Positions 9,192-17,375 of a stretch of DNA of 64,000 nucleotides are shown piece by piece. Each line of letters starts with the position of its first letter. Position 1 is the stretch's first letter. This stretch comes from Methylorubrum thiocyanatum (GTDB lineage: Bacteria; Pseudomonadota; Alphaproteobacteria; Rhizobiales; Beijerinckiaceae): contig JACJIB010000007.1 of assembly GCA_014138645.1 (NCBI GenBank), positions 310,001 to 374,000 on the forward strand. Reading direction: 5' to 3'. Position numbers and translations under genes: made by a program. The notes under the pieces were generated by a model. That model searched no databases, had not been told where the DNA came from, and saw only the letters and a list, made by a program, of their open reading frames with translations.

Positions 9192-10064
9192 ACGGATCAG
9201 GTCGAGCAAGGCGTCGGCGGCGCGACTGCGGTAGCGCTCCTTGTGGCGCAGGACCCGGAAGGTTCGCGTCGGCAGAGCGAAGGGCACGGCGACGAGCGCT
9301 CCGGTTCGCAGAGAGGGTCCGACCACCGCTTCGGATAGAACGCTCGCCCCGGCCCCCGCCACGACGGCGGCGAGGACAGCCTCGTTCGACGGCAGTTCGA
9401 GGGCAACCGTGAGTGCGTCCGGTGCGATGCCCAGCGCGACGATCGCCGCCTCGAAGGCGGAGCGCGTGCCCGATCCGGGTTCGCGCAGCACCCAGGAGAC
9501 TGAAGCGAGGTCGGATCGTCCCGACCGCGCGCGTGCGGCCAACGGGTGATCAGGCGCGATGACGAGGATCAGCCGGTCCTCGGCGACCGGAGTGCTCGCG
9601 AGGCTGCCGTCCTCGATCGGGCCCTCCACGAAGGCGAGTTCCGCCGTCCCGGCTCGGACCGCCTCGGCGGCTTCGGCGGTGTTGCCGATGCCGAGCCGCA
9701 GGACGATGTCGGGATAGGCCGCCCGAAAGGCGACGAGGTGCCGGGGGAGCCAGTGGCTGGCGATGGTCTGGCTCGCCTGGATGGACAGCGTGCCGCGCCG
9801 CAAGCCGCTGAGGTCCGCGAGCACCTGTTCGGCCGCCTGGGCGCGGGCGAGCACCGCGCGAGCCTCGCTGAGAAAGACGCCGCCCGCTTCGGTCAGTTCG
9901 ATGCCCCGGCCGACCCGGTGGAACAACTTGACGGCGTGCCGAGTCTCCAGTGCGCTGATGGCGGCGCTGACCGCCGACTGGACGAGGTTCAGCGCCTCGG
10001 CCGCCCGCGTGACGTGCTGGCGCTCGGCAACCGCCACGAAGATGCGCAACTGGTCGAGGGTCAT
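9180..10064 (-). CDS. LysR-family transcriptional regulator
   Basis: The regulator has 294 aa. The N-terminal winged helix-turn-helix is MTLDQLRIFVAVAERQHVTR onward, with RAAEALNLVQSAVSAAISAL as the HTH core; the C-terminal periplasmic-binding-protein-like effector domain spans about residues 90-290. The ATG at 10064 is the natural LysR start. It is convergent with the YeiH and sulfite oxidase genes. By analogy with the yeiE-yeiH pairing of enterobacteria, a sulfite- or sulfur-linked effector is a reasonable guess, and the general look is also compatible with CbbR/CysL-type regulators. The effector cannot be read from sequence. Confidence 0.88.
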   Translation of the reverse strand: MTLDQLRIFVAVAERQHVTRAAEALNLVQSAVSAAISALETRHAVKLFHRVGRGIELTEAGGVFLSEARAVLARAQAAEQVLADLSGLRRGTLSIQASQTIASHWLPRHLVAFRAAYPDIVLRLGIGNTAEAAEAVRAGTAELAFVEGPIEDGSLASTPVAEDRLILVIAPDHPLAARARSGRSDLASVSWVLREPGSGTRSAFEAAIVALGIAPDALTVALELPSNEAVLAAVVAGAGASVLSEAVVGPSLRTGALVAVPFALPTRTFRVLRHKERYRSRAADALLDLIRAAP

Positions 10065-10125
10065 GGCGTCTCGTGCTCGGCGGGGGCCTTGGCCGGCGTG
10101 GTCCGGCAGGGTTCGGATACGAGCA

Positions 10126-10923
10126 TCACCGCGCGACTTCGCGCTTGCCCGAGACCTGCGCATCGACCGCCTCGGCGACCCGGAGCAGCCGCGCCTCGTC
10201 CGTGCGGGCCGTCACCACGTAGGACATCCCGGCATCGATCCACGAGAAGGCGGCCACGTCGTCGGCGCGGGCGTAGCGGAACACGCCGCGCCCGCCGGTC
10301 GGCCCGGCCCGGCTGTACAGGGTCAGGCGGGTGCCCCGGTCGTCGTCGTACATCAGCATCGCCGCCGGCTCGTCTCCGGCGGGGAGCAGGCGCCCGCCCA
10401 TGAGCCGGAATCCCTGCGCCCGCAGGTCCGGCACGGTGACGGGCCGGCCCAGGCGCGCGCTGAGCCATCGCACGAGGTCGGTCGAGCCGTCGGCGCGGAC
10501 CTCGACCGGATGGGCGGCCTCGACCACGTAGGTGCGGAAGGCGGAGACGGCCGCCTGCGTCATCGGTTCGGCGTGGGCGCCCGGGCCCGGCACGGCGCCG
10601 CGCCCGGCCCACCCGGCCGCGCCGCCGAGGGCGAGCAGGAGCGCCGCCGCCGCCGCGCTCGGCCACCGACGCGGGAGGCGCATCCGGCGCGAGCCTGCGA
10701 GGTTCGCGATGCGCAGGCGGGCGGGGATCGGCTCGTCCGCCACGGGCGCGAGGCGCGCCCGCAGGCGTTCCCGCACCTCCCGGTCGGCGGCGACCCGGGC
10801 GGCTGCCTCCGGATGCGCGGCGAGCCACGCCTCGACGCGGGCGCGGCGGCCCGGATCGAGCCGTCCGTCCACAAAGGCGTGCAGGTCGTCCTCGCCGACG
10901 GGACGCGGGTCGGACGCGGTCAT
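10126..10923 (-). CDS. Anti-sigma factor, membrane-anchored
   Basis: The 265-aa protein has an N-terminal cytoplasmic zinc-finger-like anti-sigma domain (starting EDDLHAFVDGRLDPGRRARV), one transmembrane helix (about residues 83-100, AAAALLLALGGAAGWAG) and a periplasmic C-terminal domain (about 110-265) that may sense the signal. Its start ATG at 10923 overlaps the sigma-factor stop (ATGA), so the two are translationally coupled. This layout is that of FecR/RsiW-like transmembrane anti-sigma factors. It presumably holds the adjacent ECF sigma factor inactive until a periplasmic cue is sensed; sulfite is a good candidate given the neighbours. Confidence 0.8.
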   Translation of the reverse strand: MTASDPRPVGEDDLHAFVDGRLDPGRRARVEAWLAAHPEAAARVAADREVRERLRARLAPVADEPIPARLRIANLAGSRRMRLPRRWPSAAAAALLLALGGAAGWAGRGAVPGPGAHAEPMTQAAVSAFRTYVVEAAHPVEVRADGSTDLVRWLSARLGRPVTVPDLRAQGFRLMGGRLLPAGDEPAAMLMYDDDRGTRLTLYSRAGPTGGRGVFRYARADDVAAFSWIDAGMSYVVTARTDEARLLRVAEAVDAQVSGKREVAR

Positions 10924-11429
10924 TTCACCCTCCGCAGATGCCCGGTGACGATCGTGGGAGCCCGGTCGAGGAAGGCGCGCAACCGGCCGCGCGCCCGGCT
11001 GAGGCGCGACATCACCGTGCCGACGGGGATCGCGAGCACGGCGGCGACCTCGGCATAGGACATGTCCTCGACCGCGACGAGGAGCAGGACGGACCGCTGC
11101 TCCTCGGGAAGCGCGGCGATCCCGTCGAGCACGTCCCGCGCGCCCACGGCCGCCTCGGGATCGACCCCGGCCTCCGCGATCTCCATCAGCGCCTCCGGGC
11201 CGACCTCGATGCCCCGGCGGCGGCGCACGCCTTCGAGGTAGCGGTTGCGCAGGATCGCGAACAGCCACGCCCGCAGATCGCCCTCGCGGCGCTGCGGCCA
11301 GGCGCGGATCGCCCGTTCCAGCGTGTCCTGGACGAGGTCGTCGGCTGCTTCGCGCTGCCGCAGCAGCGCGGTCGCGTAGCGCCGCAGGGCCGGAATCTGC
11401 GGTTCGATCAGGACGGCGAGGTCGTCCAA
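10920..11429 (-). CDS. ECF-type RNA polymerase sigma factor (pair 1)
   Basis: The 169-aa protein has sigma region 2 (about residues 10-75, ADDLVQDTLERAIRAWPQRR) and region 4 (about 105-160, MSYAEVAAVLAIPVGTVMSR) and no other domain, which is the extracytoplasmic-function layout. It is followed by a coupled transmembrane anti-sigma gene. A second ECF/anti-sigma pair lies at 15.2-16.4 kb. In Sinorhizobium meliloti two such pairs (RpoE1 and RpoE4) respond to sulfite and control sulfite oxidation, so I infer a similar task here. The adjacent divergent gene is the DUF305 protein. Confidence 0.88.
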   Translation of the reverse strand: MDDLAVLIEPQIPALRRYATALLRQREAADDLVQDTLERAIRAWPQRREGDLRAWLFAILRNRYLEGVRRRRGIEVGPEALMEIAEAGVDPEAAVGARDVLDGIAALPEEQRSVLLLVAVEDMSYAEVAAVLAIPVGTVMSRLSRARGRLRAFLDRAPTIVTGHLRRVK

Positions 11430-11489
11430 GGGTGGTCTCCGGATCGCGGCTACGGCGATGCCCGTGCCGCCGTTCGGAACAGAGATGCC

Positions 11490-11512
11490 GGAATTGCCCG
11501 AACTATTCCAAA
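11490..11512. promoter_or_regulatory. Inverted GGAAT pair, possible divergent ECF promoter
   Basis: Between the divergent sigma-factor gene (start 11429) and DUF305 gene (start 11627) there is GGAAT, ten bases, then ATTCC, so each strand carries a GGAAT, which resembles ECF -35 elements (GGAAC/GGAAT). A GGAAT also occurs on the minus strand upstream of sorA near 15,213-15,217. The -10 elements are not clear. This is a weak, position-based call. Confidence 0.3.
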
Positions 11513-11626
11513 CCTCGCCCCGGTGAGTTGATCACGCATCCGTGACCGATTGGCCGGGAGCGGCGTGAAATATCCCGGCCCGGCCGGCATCTCTCCCCGC
11601 GTGACCTCGACACTGCGGGAGAGACC

Positions 11627-12025
11627 ATGCGCGGAGCACCGACGGCGATCCTCATCACCTTGTTCATGGCCGGGGGTGTCCTGGGCGGCGGCATGATGAT
11701 GCGCGCCGGGCATGCGGAGACCGCCCCCGGCGGCTTCGATGCGATGATGGCCCAATCGATGGCGCGGATGCACGCGGACATGGCGGTGTCGCCGTCCGGC
11801 GACCCCGACCGGGATTTCGCCGCCATGATGATCCCGCACCATCAGGGCGCGATCGAGATGGCGAAGGCCGAACTCGCATACGGCCGCGACCCGGTCCTGC
11901 GTCGGCTCGCGCAGGGCATCGTCGTCGAGCAGGCGCAGGAGATCGAGGTCATGCGCCGCGCCCTCGCCGAGCGACCGGTCGCGCAGACCCCACCGACGCA
12001 GCCGCCGGCCCGCCACCACCACTGA
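11627..12025 (+). CDS. Exported DUF305-family protein
   Basis: The 132-aa protein has an N-terminal signal or anchor helix (ILITLFMAGGVLGGGMMMRA) followed by a DUF305 domain, recognised by AAMMIPHHQGAIEMAK (about residues 65-80). DUF305 proteins have a ferritin-like helical fold and are often found with copper-resistance or periplasmic redox proteins. It ends in a histidine-rich tail (PARHHH), which may bind metal. It lies 46 bp upstream of the exported beta-propeller gene on the same strand. Its function is not known; metal handling for the periplasmic redox system nearby is a guess. Confidence 0.85.
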   Translation: MRGAPTAILITLFMAGGVLGGGMMMRAGHAETAPGGFDAMMAQSMARMHADMAVSPSGDPDRDFAAMMIPHHQGAIEMAKAELAYGRDPVLRRLAQGIVVEQAQEIEVMRRALAERPVAQTPPTQPPARHHH

Positions 12026-12071
12026 GCGGATCGCCGTCCCCCGTCCCGACCATCAGCGCGAAGAGACCTTC

Positions 12072-13514
12072 ATGATGCGACACCTCATTCCGGCGACCCT
12101 GCTGCTCGCCCTCCTCGGCGGGACCGCGCTTGCGGGCCAGGCGCCGGGGCCCGCCTCGGCGCCGGACGTGCCGGTCGGCCCCCGCGACCGGTTCTACACC
12201 TCGGACCAGTTCTCCAACACGGTCTCGGTGATCGACCCAGCCGCCAATACGCTCCTAGGCGTGATCCGTCTCGGCGACACGACGCCCGCGAACCTGAGCC
12301 CGCTCTATCGCGGCCAGCTCCTGGTCCACGGCATGGGCTTCTCGCCCGACCGCAAGACCCTGCTCGCCGTCTCGATCGGCTCGAACTCGGTCAGCTTCAT
12401 CGACACCGCCACCAACACTGTGCGCCGCACAACCTATGTCGGCCGCTCGCCGCACGAGGCGTTCTTCACGCCGGATGGGCGCGAGGTCTGGGTCAGCGTG
12501 CGCGGCGAGGACTACGTCGCGATCCTCGACGCGGGGACCGGCAAGGAGACGGGCCGGATCACGGTGCCAAACGGGCCCGGCATGACGATCTTCTCGCCCG
12601 ACGGGCGTTACGGCTACGTCTGCTCCAGCTTCAGCCCCGAGACGGTCGCCATCGACGTGAAGAGCCGCGAGATCGTCGGGCGGATCAAGCAGGAGAGCCC
12701 GTTCTGCCCCGACATCGCGGCGACGCCCGACGGCAAGCAGGTGTGGTTCACCCTCAAGGACGTCGGCCGCGTCCAGGTGTTCGAGGCCACGCCGCCGTTC
12801 AAGGCGCTCAAGACCATCGAGACCGGACCGATCACCAACCACGTCAACATCGCGCGCACGAAGGCCGGGCAGTTCGCCTACGTGACGATCGGCGGCCTGA
12901 ACCAAGTGAAGGTGTTCCGCACCGACGACTTCTCGCAGGTCGCGACGATTCCCACCGGCGCGCTCCCGCACGGCCTCTGGCCCTCGGGCGATGGTTCGCG
13001 GATCTATGTCGGCCTGGAGAATGCCGACGCGGTCGCGGTGATCGACACCGGCAGCAACGCGGTGATCGCCACCATCCCGATCGGCCAGGGGCCGCAGGGG
13101 GTGGCCTACGTCCCGGACGCGGTGTCGGAGGGAGCGGGTGCGCCGAACCTCCAGCCGCTGGGCGCGGCGGGCCAGTCGAGCACGCTGACGCTGGCCGGGC
13201 CGGATGGCAAGGCGGCCACGCAGGTCACGCTGTTCGACCAGGGCGTGTTGCAGACCCTGCAGGCGGCGGTGACGGGCCTCACGCCGAAGAAGCCCTACGT
13301 GCTGGCCCTCTCGGCCGATCCGAAGGGCGCCGGGCCGCTGGAGCCGCTGGCCGCCTTCATGACGAACCCGGTGGGCGCGGCCATCGTCAACGCCGTGGGC
13401 CCGATCCGGCAGGTGACGCAGAACGCGAACGAGGCCGCGCGGCGAAGCCTCGTCATCGTCGAGGGCAAGCCCGGCGAGACCGGCGCGACGGTCCAGACGC
13501 AGGCACCGCGCTGA
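12072..13514 (+). CDS. Exported YVTN-type beta-propeller protein
   Basis: The 480-aa protein has a cleavable signal peptide (MMRHLIPATLLLALLGGTAL). Repeats of the YVTN type follow, such as NTVSVIDPAANTLLGVIRLG, NSVSFIDTATNTVRR and ADAVAVIDTGSNAVIATIPI (about residues 38-355), forming a propeller. A separate C-terminal domain (about 370-480) has the look of a CHRD-like or beta-sandwich module. It acts in the periplasm, probably as a scaffold or binding protein. It follows the DUF305 gene by 46 bp and is convergent with sorB. Similar propellers accompany periplasmic redox clusters in methylotrophs. No enzyme motif is visible. Confidence 0.82.
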   Translation: MMRHLIPATLLLALLGGTALAGQAPGPASAPDVPVGPRDRFYTSDQFSNTVSVIDPAANTLLGVIRLGDTTPANLSPLYRGQLLVHGMGFSPDRKTLLAVSIGSNSVSFIDTATNTVRRTTYVGRSPHEAFFTPDGREVWVSVRGEDYVAILDAGTGKETGRITVPNGPGMTIFSPDGRYGYVCSSFSPETVAIDVKSREIVGRIKQESPFCPDIAATPDGKQVWFTLKDVGRVQVFEATPPFKALKTIETGPITNHVNIARTKAGQFAYVTIGGLNQVKVFRTDDFSQVATIPTGALPHGLWPSGDGSRIYVGLENADAVAVIDTGSNAVIATIPIGQGPQGVAYVPDAVSEGAGAPNLQPLGAAGQSSTLTLAGPDGKAATQVTLFDQGVLQTLQAAVTGLTPKKPYVLALSADPKGAGPLEPLAAFMTNPVGAAIVNAVGPIRQVTQNANEAARRSLVIVEGKPGETGATVQTQAPR

Positions 13515-13524
13515 CGGGACGAGG

Positions 13525-13546
13525 GGGGCGGTCGCCGGACCGCCCC
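13525..13546. terminator. Bidirectional hairpin between convergent genes
   Basis: A perfect nine-bp stem GGGGCGGTC/GACCGCCCC with a GCCG loop lies in the 49-bp gap between the stop of the beta-propeller gene (13514) and the stop of sorB (13564), followed by ATGTTT on the plus strand. Position and stem strength fit a shared terminator. Confidence 0.6.
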
Positions 13547-13563
13547 ATGTTTCCAGCCGCGCC

Positions 13564-13884
13564 TCAGTAGGTGTCGGCGAGGTAGGCGGCGATGGCCTTG
13601 GCCTGCGCCGCGTCGATCGGCGCGTGGTAGACCTTGACCATCTTGGTCACCTCGGACTCCCAGAAGGCCGCGCCTTTGCCGGGCGGCTGCATCGCGATGT
13701 AGTCCACCGAATGGCAGACGAGGCAGTTCGCCTGGGCCGCCTCGAAGCCCTCCGCGTGCGTGCCGGCCTTCGGCGCCCGCAGCTCCGCGGTCGGCTCCGG
13801 CACCGCGTAGGATTTCGGGGCGGCGAGGGCCGCGCCGGTGGCGAGGGCAAGCGCCGCCGTCAGGGCGAGGGTGGTGCGGGTCAT
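13564..13884 (-). CDS. sorB: Periplasmic cytochrome c, sulfite dehydrogenase subunit
   Basis: The 106-aa protein has a signal peptide (MTRTTLALTAALALATGAAL) and one c-type heme site CLVCH (Cys54, Cys57, His58); Met65 or Met82 could be the distal ligand. Size and position match SorB, the electron-accepting cytochrome subunit that takes electrons from SorA and passes them to a soluble cytochrome c. It starts 13 bp after the sorA stop, so the two form an operon. The ATG at 13884 is chosen because it begins the signal peptide. Confidence 0.87.
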   Translation of the reverse strand: MTRTTLALTAALALATGAALAAPKSYAVPEPTAELRAPKAGTHAEGFEAAQANCLVCHSVDYIAMQPPGKGAAFWESEVTKMVKVYHAPIDAAQAKAIAAYLADTY

Positions 13885-13897
13885 CGTCGTCACTCCC

Positions 13898-15109
13898 TCA
13901 GGCCGCGCGCACGCGGGTGGTCTCGACCACGTTGCGCAGGTACCCGGCCGGGTTCCAGCGCGGCTCCATCGGCTGGCTCGCCCCGTCGTTGGCGGTTGCC
14001 CGCACCCGGATCGCGTGCGCCCCCTGCGACAGCTCCGCGTCGAGGGTCCAGGGCCGGAAGGCGTAGGGGCCGAGATCCTGCCCGAGCCGCGCTTCCGCCC
14101 AGGTCTTGCCGTCGTCGGTCGAGACCGCCACCGACTTGATTCCCGAGCCACCATCGAAGGCGATGCCGCGCAAGGGCGTGCGCCCGGCCTTCACGTCCGC
14201 CCCGTCGGTCAGGTTGGTGAGAAAGGAGCGCACGGTGAAGCGGTTGATCGGCACGGTCTTGTCCGCCGCCTTGCCGGGTTGCGTGCAGGCGCAGTCGTTG
14301 TCGGGGATGCGATAGGCCTTCTGCATCCAGAAGCCGTCGAAGGGTTTGTCGAGCACGCTGATGCTCTCCAGGTGCTTGACCCAGTAGGTGCCGTAGAATC
14401 CTGGCACGACGAGGCGCAGGGGATAGCCGTTGAGCCAGGGCAGATCCTGCCCGTTCATGCCCCAGGCGAGCATCACCTGCCCGTCGCGGGCGTGGTCGAG
14501 CTTGAGCGACTTGGCGAAGTCCGGCGTCTCCGGGATCACCGGGCCGTCAAGGCCGGTGAAGGCGACCTCGACGGCGCCCGCCTTCACCCCGGCCTTGTCG
14601 AGCACCGCCTTCAGCGGCACGCCGGTCCATCGGGCGCAGCCCATCGCCCCGTTGGCGAGCTGCCCGCCGGCCATGCGCGGTTCGAAGAAGCCGCGAGAGT
14701 TGCCCGAGCACTGATTGACCGCGACGATCTCGGTCGTCGGCATCGCCTTCAGGTCGGCGAGCGAGAGCGAGACCTCCTTCTCGACATGGCCCTTGATCGC
14801 GACCCGGTAGGTCTCGGGGTCGATCTCGGTCGGGATGTCGGCGAGGTGGTAGCGCACGAAGAACGCGTCGTTGGGCGTGATGGCGCCCTCGTCGAACACC
14901 GAGAACGGGGTCTCCAGTTGCGGCGGGCGCGCGGTCATCTGGAGCAGCGGGCGCTTGCCCGGATAGGCCACCAGGGGCCGCTCGCCGTTGCCGAAGGGCA
15001 GCGTGGTGGTGTCGCCCGCGAGTGCCCGCAACGACGCGAAGCTGCCGCCGCCGAGGCCCGCCAGGGCGGTGAGACCCGCCCGCCTGATGAGATCGCGTCT
15101 GTCGAGCAT
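13898..15109 (-). CDS. sorA: Periplasmic sulfite dehydrogenase, molybdopterin subunit
   Basis: The 403-aa protein has a Tat-type leader (RRDLIRRAGLTALAGLGGGS) and is therefore exported folded with its molybdenum cofactor. The sulfite-oxidase-type molybdopterin domain (about residues 90-280) carries the molybdenum ligand Cys134 in AVNQCSGNSRG; the Mo-co dimerisation domain is at about 300-400. The reaction is oxidation of sulfite to sulfate, electrons going to the adjacent cytochrome (SorB). GGAGGAAT just upstream of the ATG at 15109 fixes the start. It is flanked by two ECF sigma/anti-sigma pairs. SoxC is the closest alternative name, but soxD-like and thiosulfate-oxidation genes are absent. 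Confidence 0.88.
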   Translation of the reverse strand: MLDRRDLIRRAGLTALAGLGGGSFASLRALAGDTTTLPFGNGERPLVAYPGKRPLLQMTARPPQLETPFSVFDEGAITPNDAFFVRYHLADIPTEIDPETYRVAIKGHVEKEVSLSLADLKAMPTTEIVAVNQCSGNSRGFFEPRMAGGQLANGAMGCARWTGVPLKAVLDKAGVKAGAVEVAFTGLDGPVIPETPDFAKSLKLDHARDGQVMLAWGMNGQDLPWLNGYPLRLVVPGFYGTYWVKHLESISVLDKPFDGFWMQKAYRIPDNDCACTQPGKAADKTVPINRFTVRSFLTNLTDGADVKAGRTPLRGIAFDGGSGIKSVAVSTDDGKTWAEARLGQDLGPYAFRPWTLDAELSQGAHAIRVRATANDGASQPMEPRWNPAGYLRNVVETTRVRAA

Positions 15110-15232
15110 CCGATTCCTCCCCGGTTTCGCGCGTGACTCCGGCGACCGGGCCCGCGACGTGCGGAGGAGGAGACGCACGTCGCCCCCGGTCTATTCGCGG
15201 CGGGTCGAAATAAATTCCGCGGCCCGCGCCGG

Positions 15233-15952
15233 TCAGCCGGTGCAGGGGCGTTCAGAGAGGCCGGTGGCCCGGTCCAGGGCGAGCCGCAGGCGGTCCGTCT
15301 TGGTCGGTTCGGTGAGGAGCACGGCCGCCTCGGCCAGCAAGGCGAAGCGCTCGGCCGGCACCGTCTCGGACAGGAGGACGTAGCGGCGCCCCTTGCTGTC
15401 CCAGCGCGCCACACGCAGGTCGCGGTCCCCTTGCGCGATCTCGAGTCCGGCCTGCCCGCGCGACGGCCTGCTCCAGACGGCGAGCCGGCAGCCGTGACGC
15501 CCCTCGTAACCGGCAAGCCGGCCAGCCGAACCGTCACCCTCGGACAGGTAGACCAAGCGGAAGCCCGCCGCCCCGAGATCGAGGGGGAAGCCGTTCAGGC
15601 CGCCCGCGGGCTGCATGGCGTTCGCGGGTGCGCCCGCCGCACTCCAGGCCATGAAGGCCGCGCGCGCGGCGTCGGCCGGCGGGCGAGACGACGGGGCCAG
15701 CCAGCCGGTGCCGACGAGGACGACCAGGGCCGCGGCGCACGCCCATCCGAGGGAGGCGCGGGCCATCGGCGCGCGCGGGGGCGGCACGACCGCAGCCTTC
15801 ACCTCCCGTTTCACCCCCTGCTTCAGCCGGGTCAGGGTCGCGACCCGCGCGGCCAGGACCGGATCGCGGGCCAGCGTCTCCGCGACCGCGCGCCGGTCCT
15901 TCGCATCAAGTTCCCCATCGACGTAGGCATTGAGGGTCTCCCAGCGCATCAC
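15233..15952 (-). CDS. Anti-sigma factor, membrane-anchored (pair 2)
   Basis: The 239-aa protein has a cytoplasmic N-terminal anti-sigma region (MRWETLNAYVDGELDAKDRR), one transmembrane helix (about residues 68-85, GWACAAALVVLVGTGW) and a periplasmic C-terminal domain of about 150 residues. Its start overlaps the sigma-factor stop (ATGA at 15949-15952). It resembles the other anti-sigma protein in this window in layout, though the two are clearly diverged. It lies about 120 bp upstream of sorA, on the same strand. Inferred role: periplasmic sensing that releases the partner sigma factor to transcribe sulfite-oxidation genes. Confidence 0.78.
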   Translation of the reverse strand: MMRWETLNAYVDGELDAKDRRAVAETLARDPVLAARVATLTRLKQGVKREVKAAVVPPPRAPMARASLGWACAAALVVLVGTGWLAPSSRPPADAARAAFMAWSAAGAPANAMQPAGGLNGFPLDLGAAGFRLVYLSEGDGSAGRLAGYEGRHGCRLAVWSRPSRGQAGLEIAQGDRDLRVARWDSKGRRYVLLSETVPAERFALLAEAAVLLTEPTKTDRLRLALDRATGLSERPCTG

Positions 15953-16437
15953 GGCCCCTCGCTCCCATCGGACGGCTCGGCGATCCGGTGCAGCATGATC
16001 CGCCTCGCCCTGTGCAGACGGCTCATGACCGTGCCGACGGGAATGCCGAGCCGTTTGGCGGTCTCCCGGTAGCTCAGGCCTTCGACGTCCACGCAGGTCA
16101 CGACCTTTCGGCAGGGTGCATCGAGGGTGGCGAAAGCCTGGCGCACGGCGATGGCCTCAATCAGGCGGTCGTCGAACCCTTCGTCGGGCCAATCCACGAG
16201 ATCGTCCTCGCGGCGGGTCCGGTTCCGGCGGAGCCGATCGATCCAGGCGTGGCGCACGATCCGGAACAGGTAGGCGCGGGCCGCCCGCGGTTCGCTCGGC
16301 GTCGTCCCCGTCGAGAGCGCCTTGAGGGCGCTCTGCTGCATCAGGTCGCGCGCGGCGTCGGGCTCCCGCGTCAGCGTCAGCGCGTAGCGGAACAGGCGCG
16401 GCCACGCTTCGACGAGGTGCTCACCGATGGACCGCAT
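15949..16437 (-). CDS. ECF-type RNA polymerase sigma factor (pair 2)
   Basis: The 162-aa protein has region 2 (about residues 10-75, ARDLMQQSALKALSTG) and region 4 (about 105-155, LSYRETAKRLGIPVGTVMSR), the minimal ECF architecture. It is the first gene of a run: sigma, coupled anti-sigma, sorA, sorB. It shares the GIPVGTVMSRL-type recognition helix with the first ECF protein (AIPVGTVMSRL), so the two may recognise related promoters. Regulation by sulfite is inferred from the S. meliloti RpoE1/RpoE4 precedent. Confidence 0.88.
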   Translation of the reverse strand: MRSIGEHLVEAWPRLFRYALTLTREPDAARDLMQQSALKALSTGTTPSEPRAARAYLFRIVRHAWIDRLRRNRTRREDDLVDWPDEGFDDRLIEAIAVRQAFATLDAPCRKVVTCVDVEGLSYRETAKRLGIPVGTVMSRLHRARRIMLHRIAEPSDGSEGP

Positions 16438-16721
16438 CCTGATGTGTCATCCTCCCCGCACTCCATAGCACATCGATGCATGTCCACACAGAGTCGCAAC
16501 GGTCGTCGATGGTTGTGGATGTCGGGAGGCCTTACACCTCTGCAGCGCTACTCGGAGCGTTGCTGTTGCTGAACAATCGATTGCAAGCTCGTATGTCTGC
16601 TTTCAGGCATTGTGAGGATGCGGTTTTAAGACCGGGGTGGGCGCGAAGCTGAATGTCCGGTTCCGGGTATCGAGTTGATGTCCGCTCATGGCGCGAAGCC
16701 GAACGAACTAAGGTGTGACTT

Positions 16722-16973
16722 CTACATGAAGGCGGCCTCCGTGGTTGGCGGATCGCGCGGCGCGGGCGCAGAGACCGGTTCCGGGGCGGCCGCCTGCGCG
16801 CCGGCCCTGAGGTGGTCGACCTCGGCCTGGTGCGCAGCGGCCTTGGCCTCTATCAGGTTGGCATGAGCAAGGGTGTCGTCGCGGAGATGCTCGTTCGCCT
16901 CTTGCTCGTTGGCAGCAAGGTCAGCCTTGGAGAAGCGCTAATTGGCCTGCTCGATGTGCGCCTGCTCAAGATA
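16722..16973 (-). pseudogene. Coiled-coil protein remnant with in-frame TAG
   Basis: One minus-strand frame gives a clear heptad-like, alanine/glutamate/leucine-rich protein: YLEQAHIEQAN, then a TAG, then RFSKADLAANEQEANEHLRD continuing as coiled coil to a proline/alanine tail and a stop at 16722. The composition before and after the TAG is the same, so I read it as the 3' part of a gene that has an internal amber codon and no start. The stretch 16438-16721 holds no gene that I can support. Confidence 0.5.
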
Positions 16974-16987
16974 AGACCTATCCAGGC

Positions 16988-17209
16988 ATGCGTGTCCCCA
17001 GGCCGCTGATGCTCCGGCCGCACCTGAACGACACCAGCAGCCACGATCTTGCCGCCGAGACTCTGGCCCTGACCAAGATGAACTGGAACTCGACCCAGTT
17101 CGACGGTGCTTCTCCCATAACCCTGCAGGCTGCCCGGCGGGTCGGGCGCATCCTCAAGCACGTCCCCCAAGGTTTCGACGTCCAGGGCGACTACCGCTAC
17201 TTCATCTGA
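16988..17209 (+). pseudogene. C-terminal remnant of a prokaryotic Argonaute
   Basis: The 73-codon frame ends in a sequence typical of the end of the PIWI domain of prokaryotic Argonautes: PRPLMLRPHLND, then ALTKMNWNSTQFDGASPITL, then AARRVGRIL and a terminal aromatic tail DYRYFI. The LTKxNWNSTxF...PITL pattern followed by an aromatic C-terminus is the family's C-terminal signature, which anchors guide 5'-end binding. Nothing upstream encodes the N, PAZ, MID or the rest of PIWI; the region immediately upstream is an unrelated remnant on the other strand. Only a non-functional fragment remains. It sits about 270 bp before the QatABCD operon, consistent with a defence island. Confidence 0.75.
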
Positions 17210-17375
17210 CACGACCGAGGGTGCAAAGCCTGTAAAAGGTGTCGCTTCCCCTAGCGGCGAGGCGACCTGCATGAACTACGTGGCCATCCATCGAACACCA
17301 CGTCCGCACGCCCGAGCAGACCCCGCTCGCCGTACCCAAGAGCCACTATCGGCCAAGGCGGAACAAAAGGTGATT

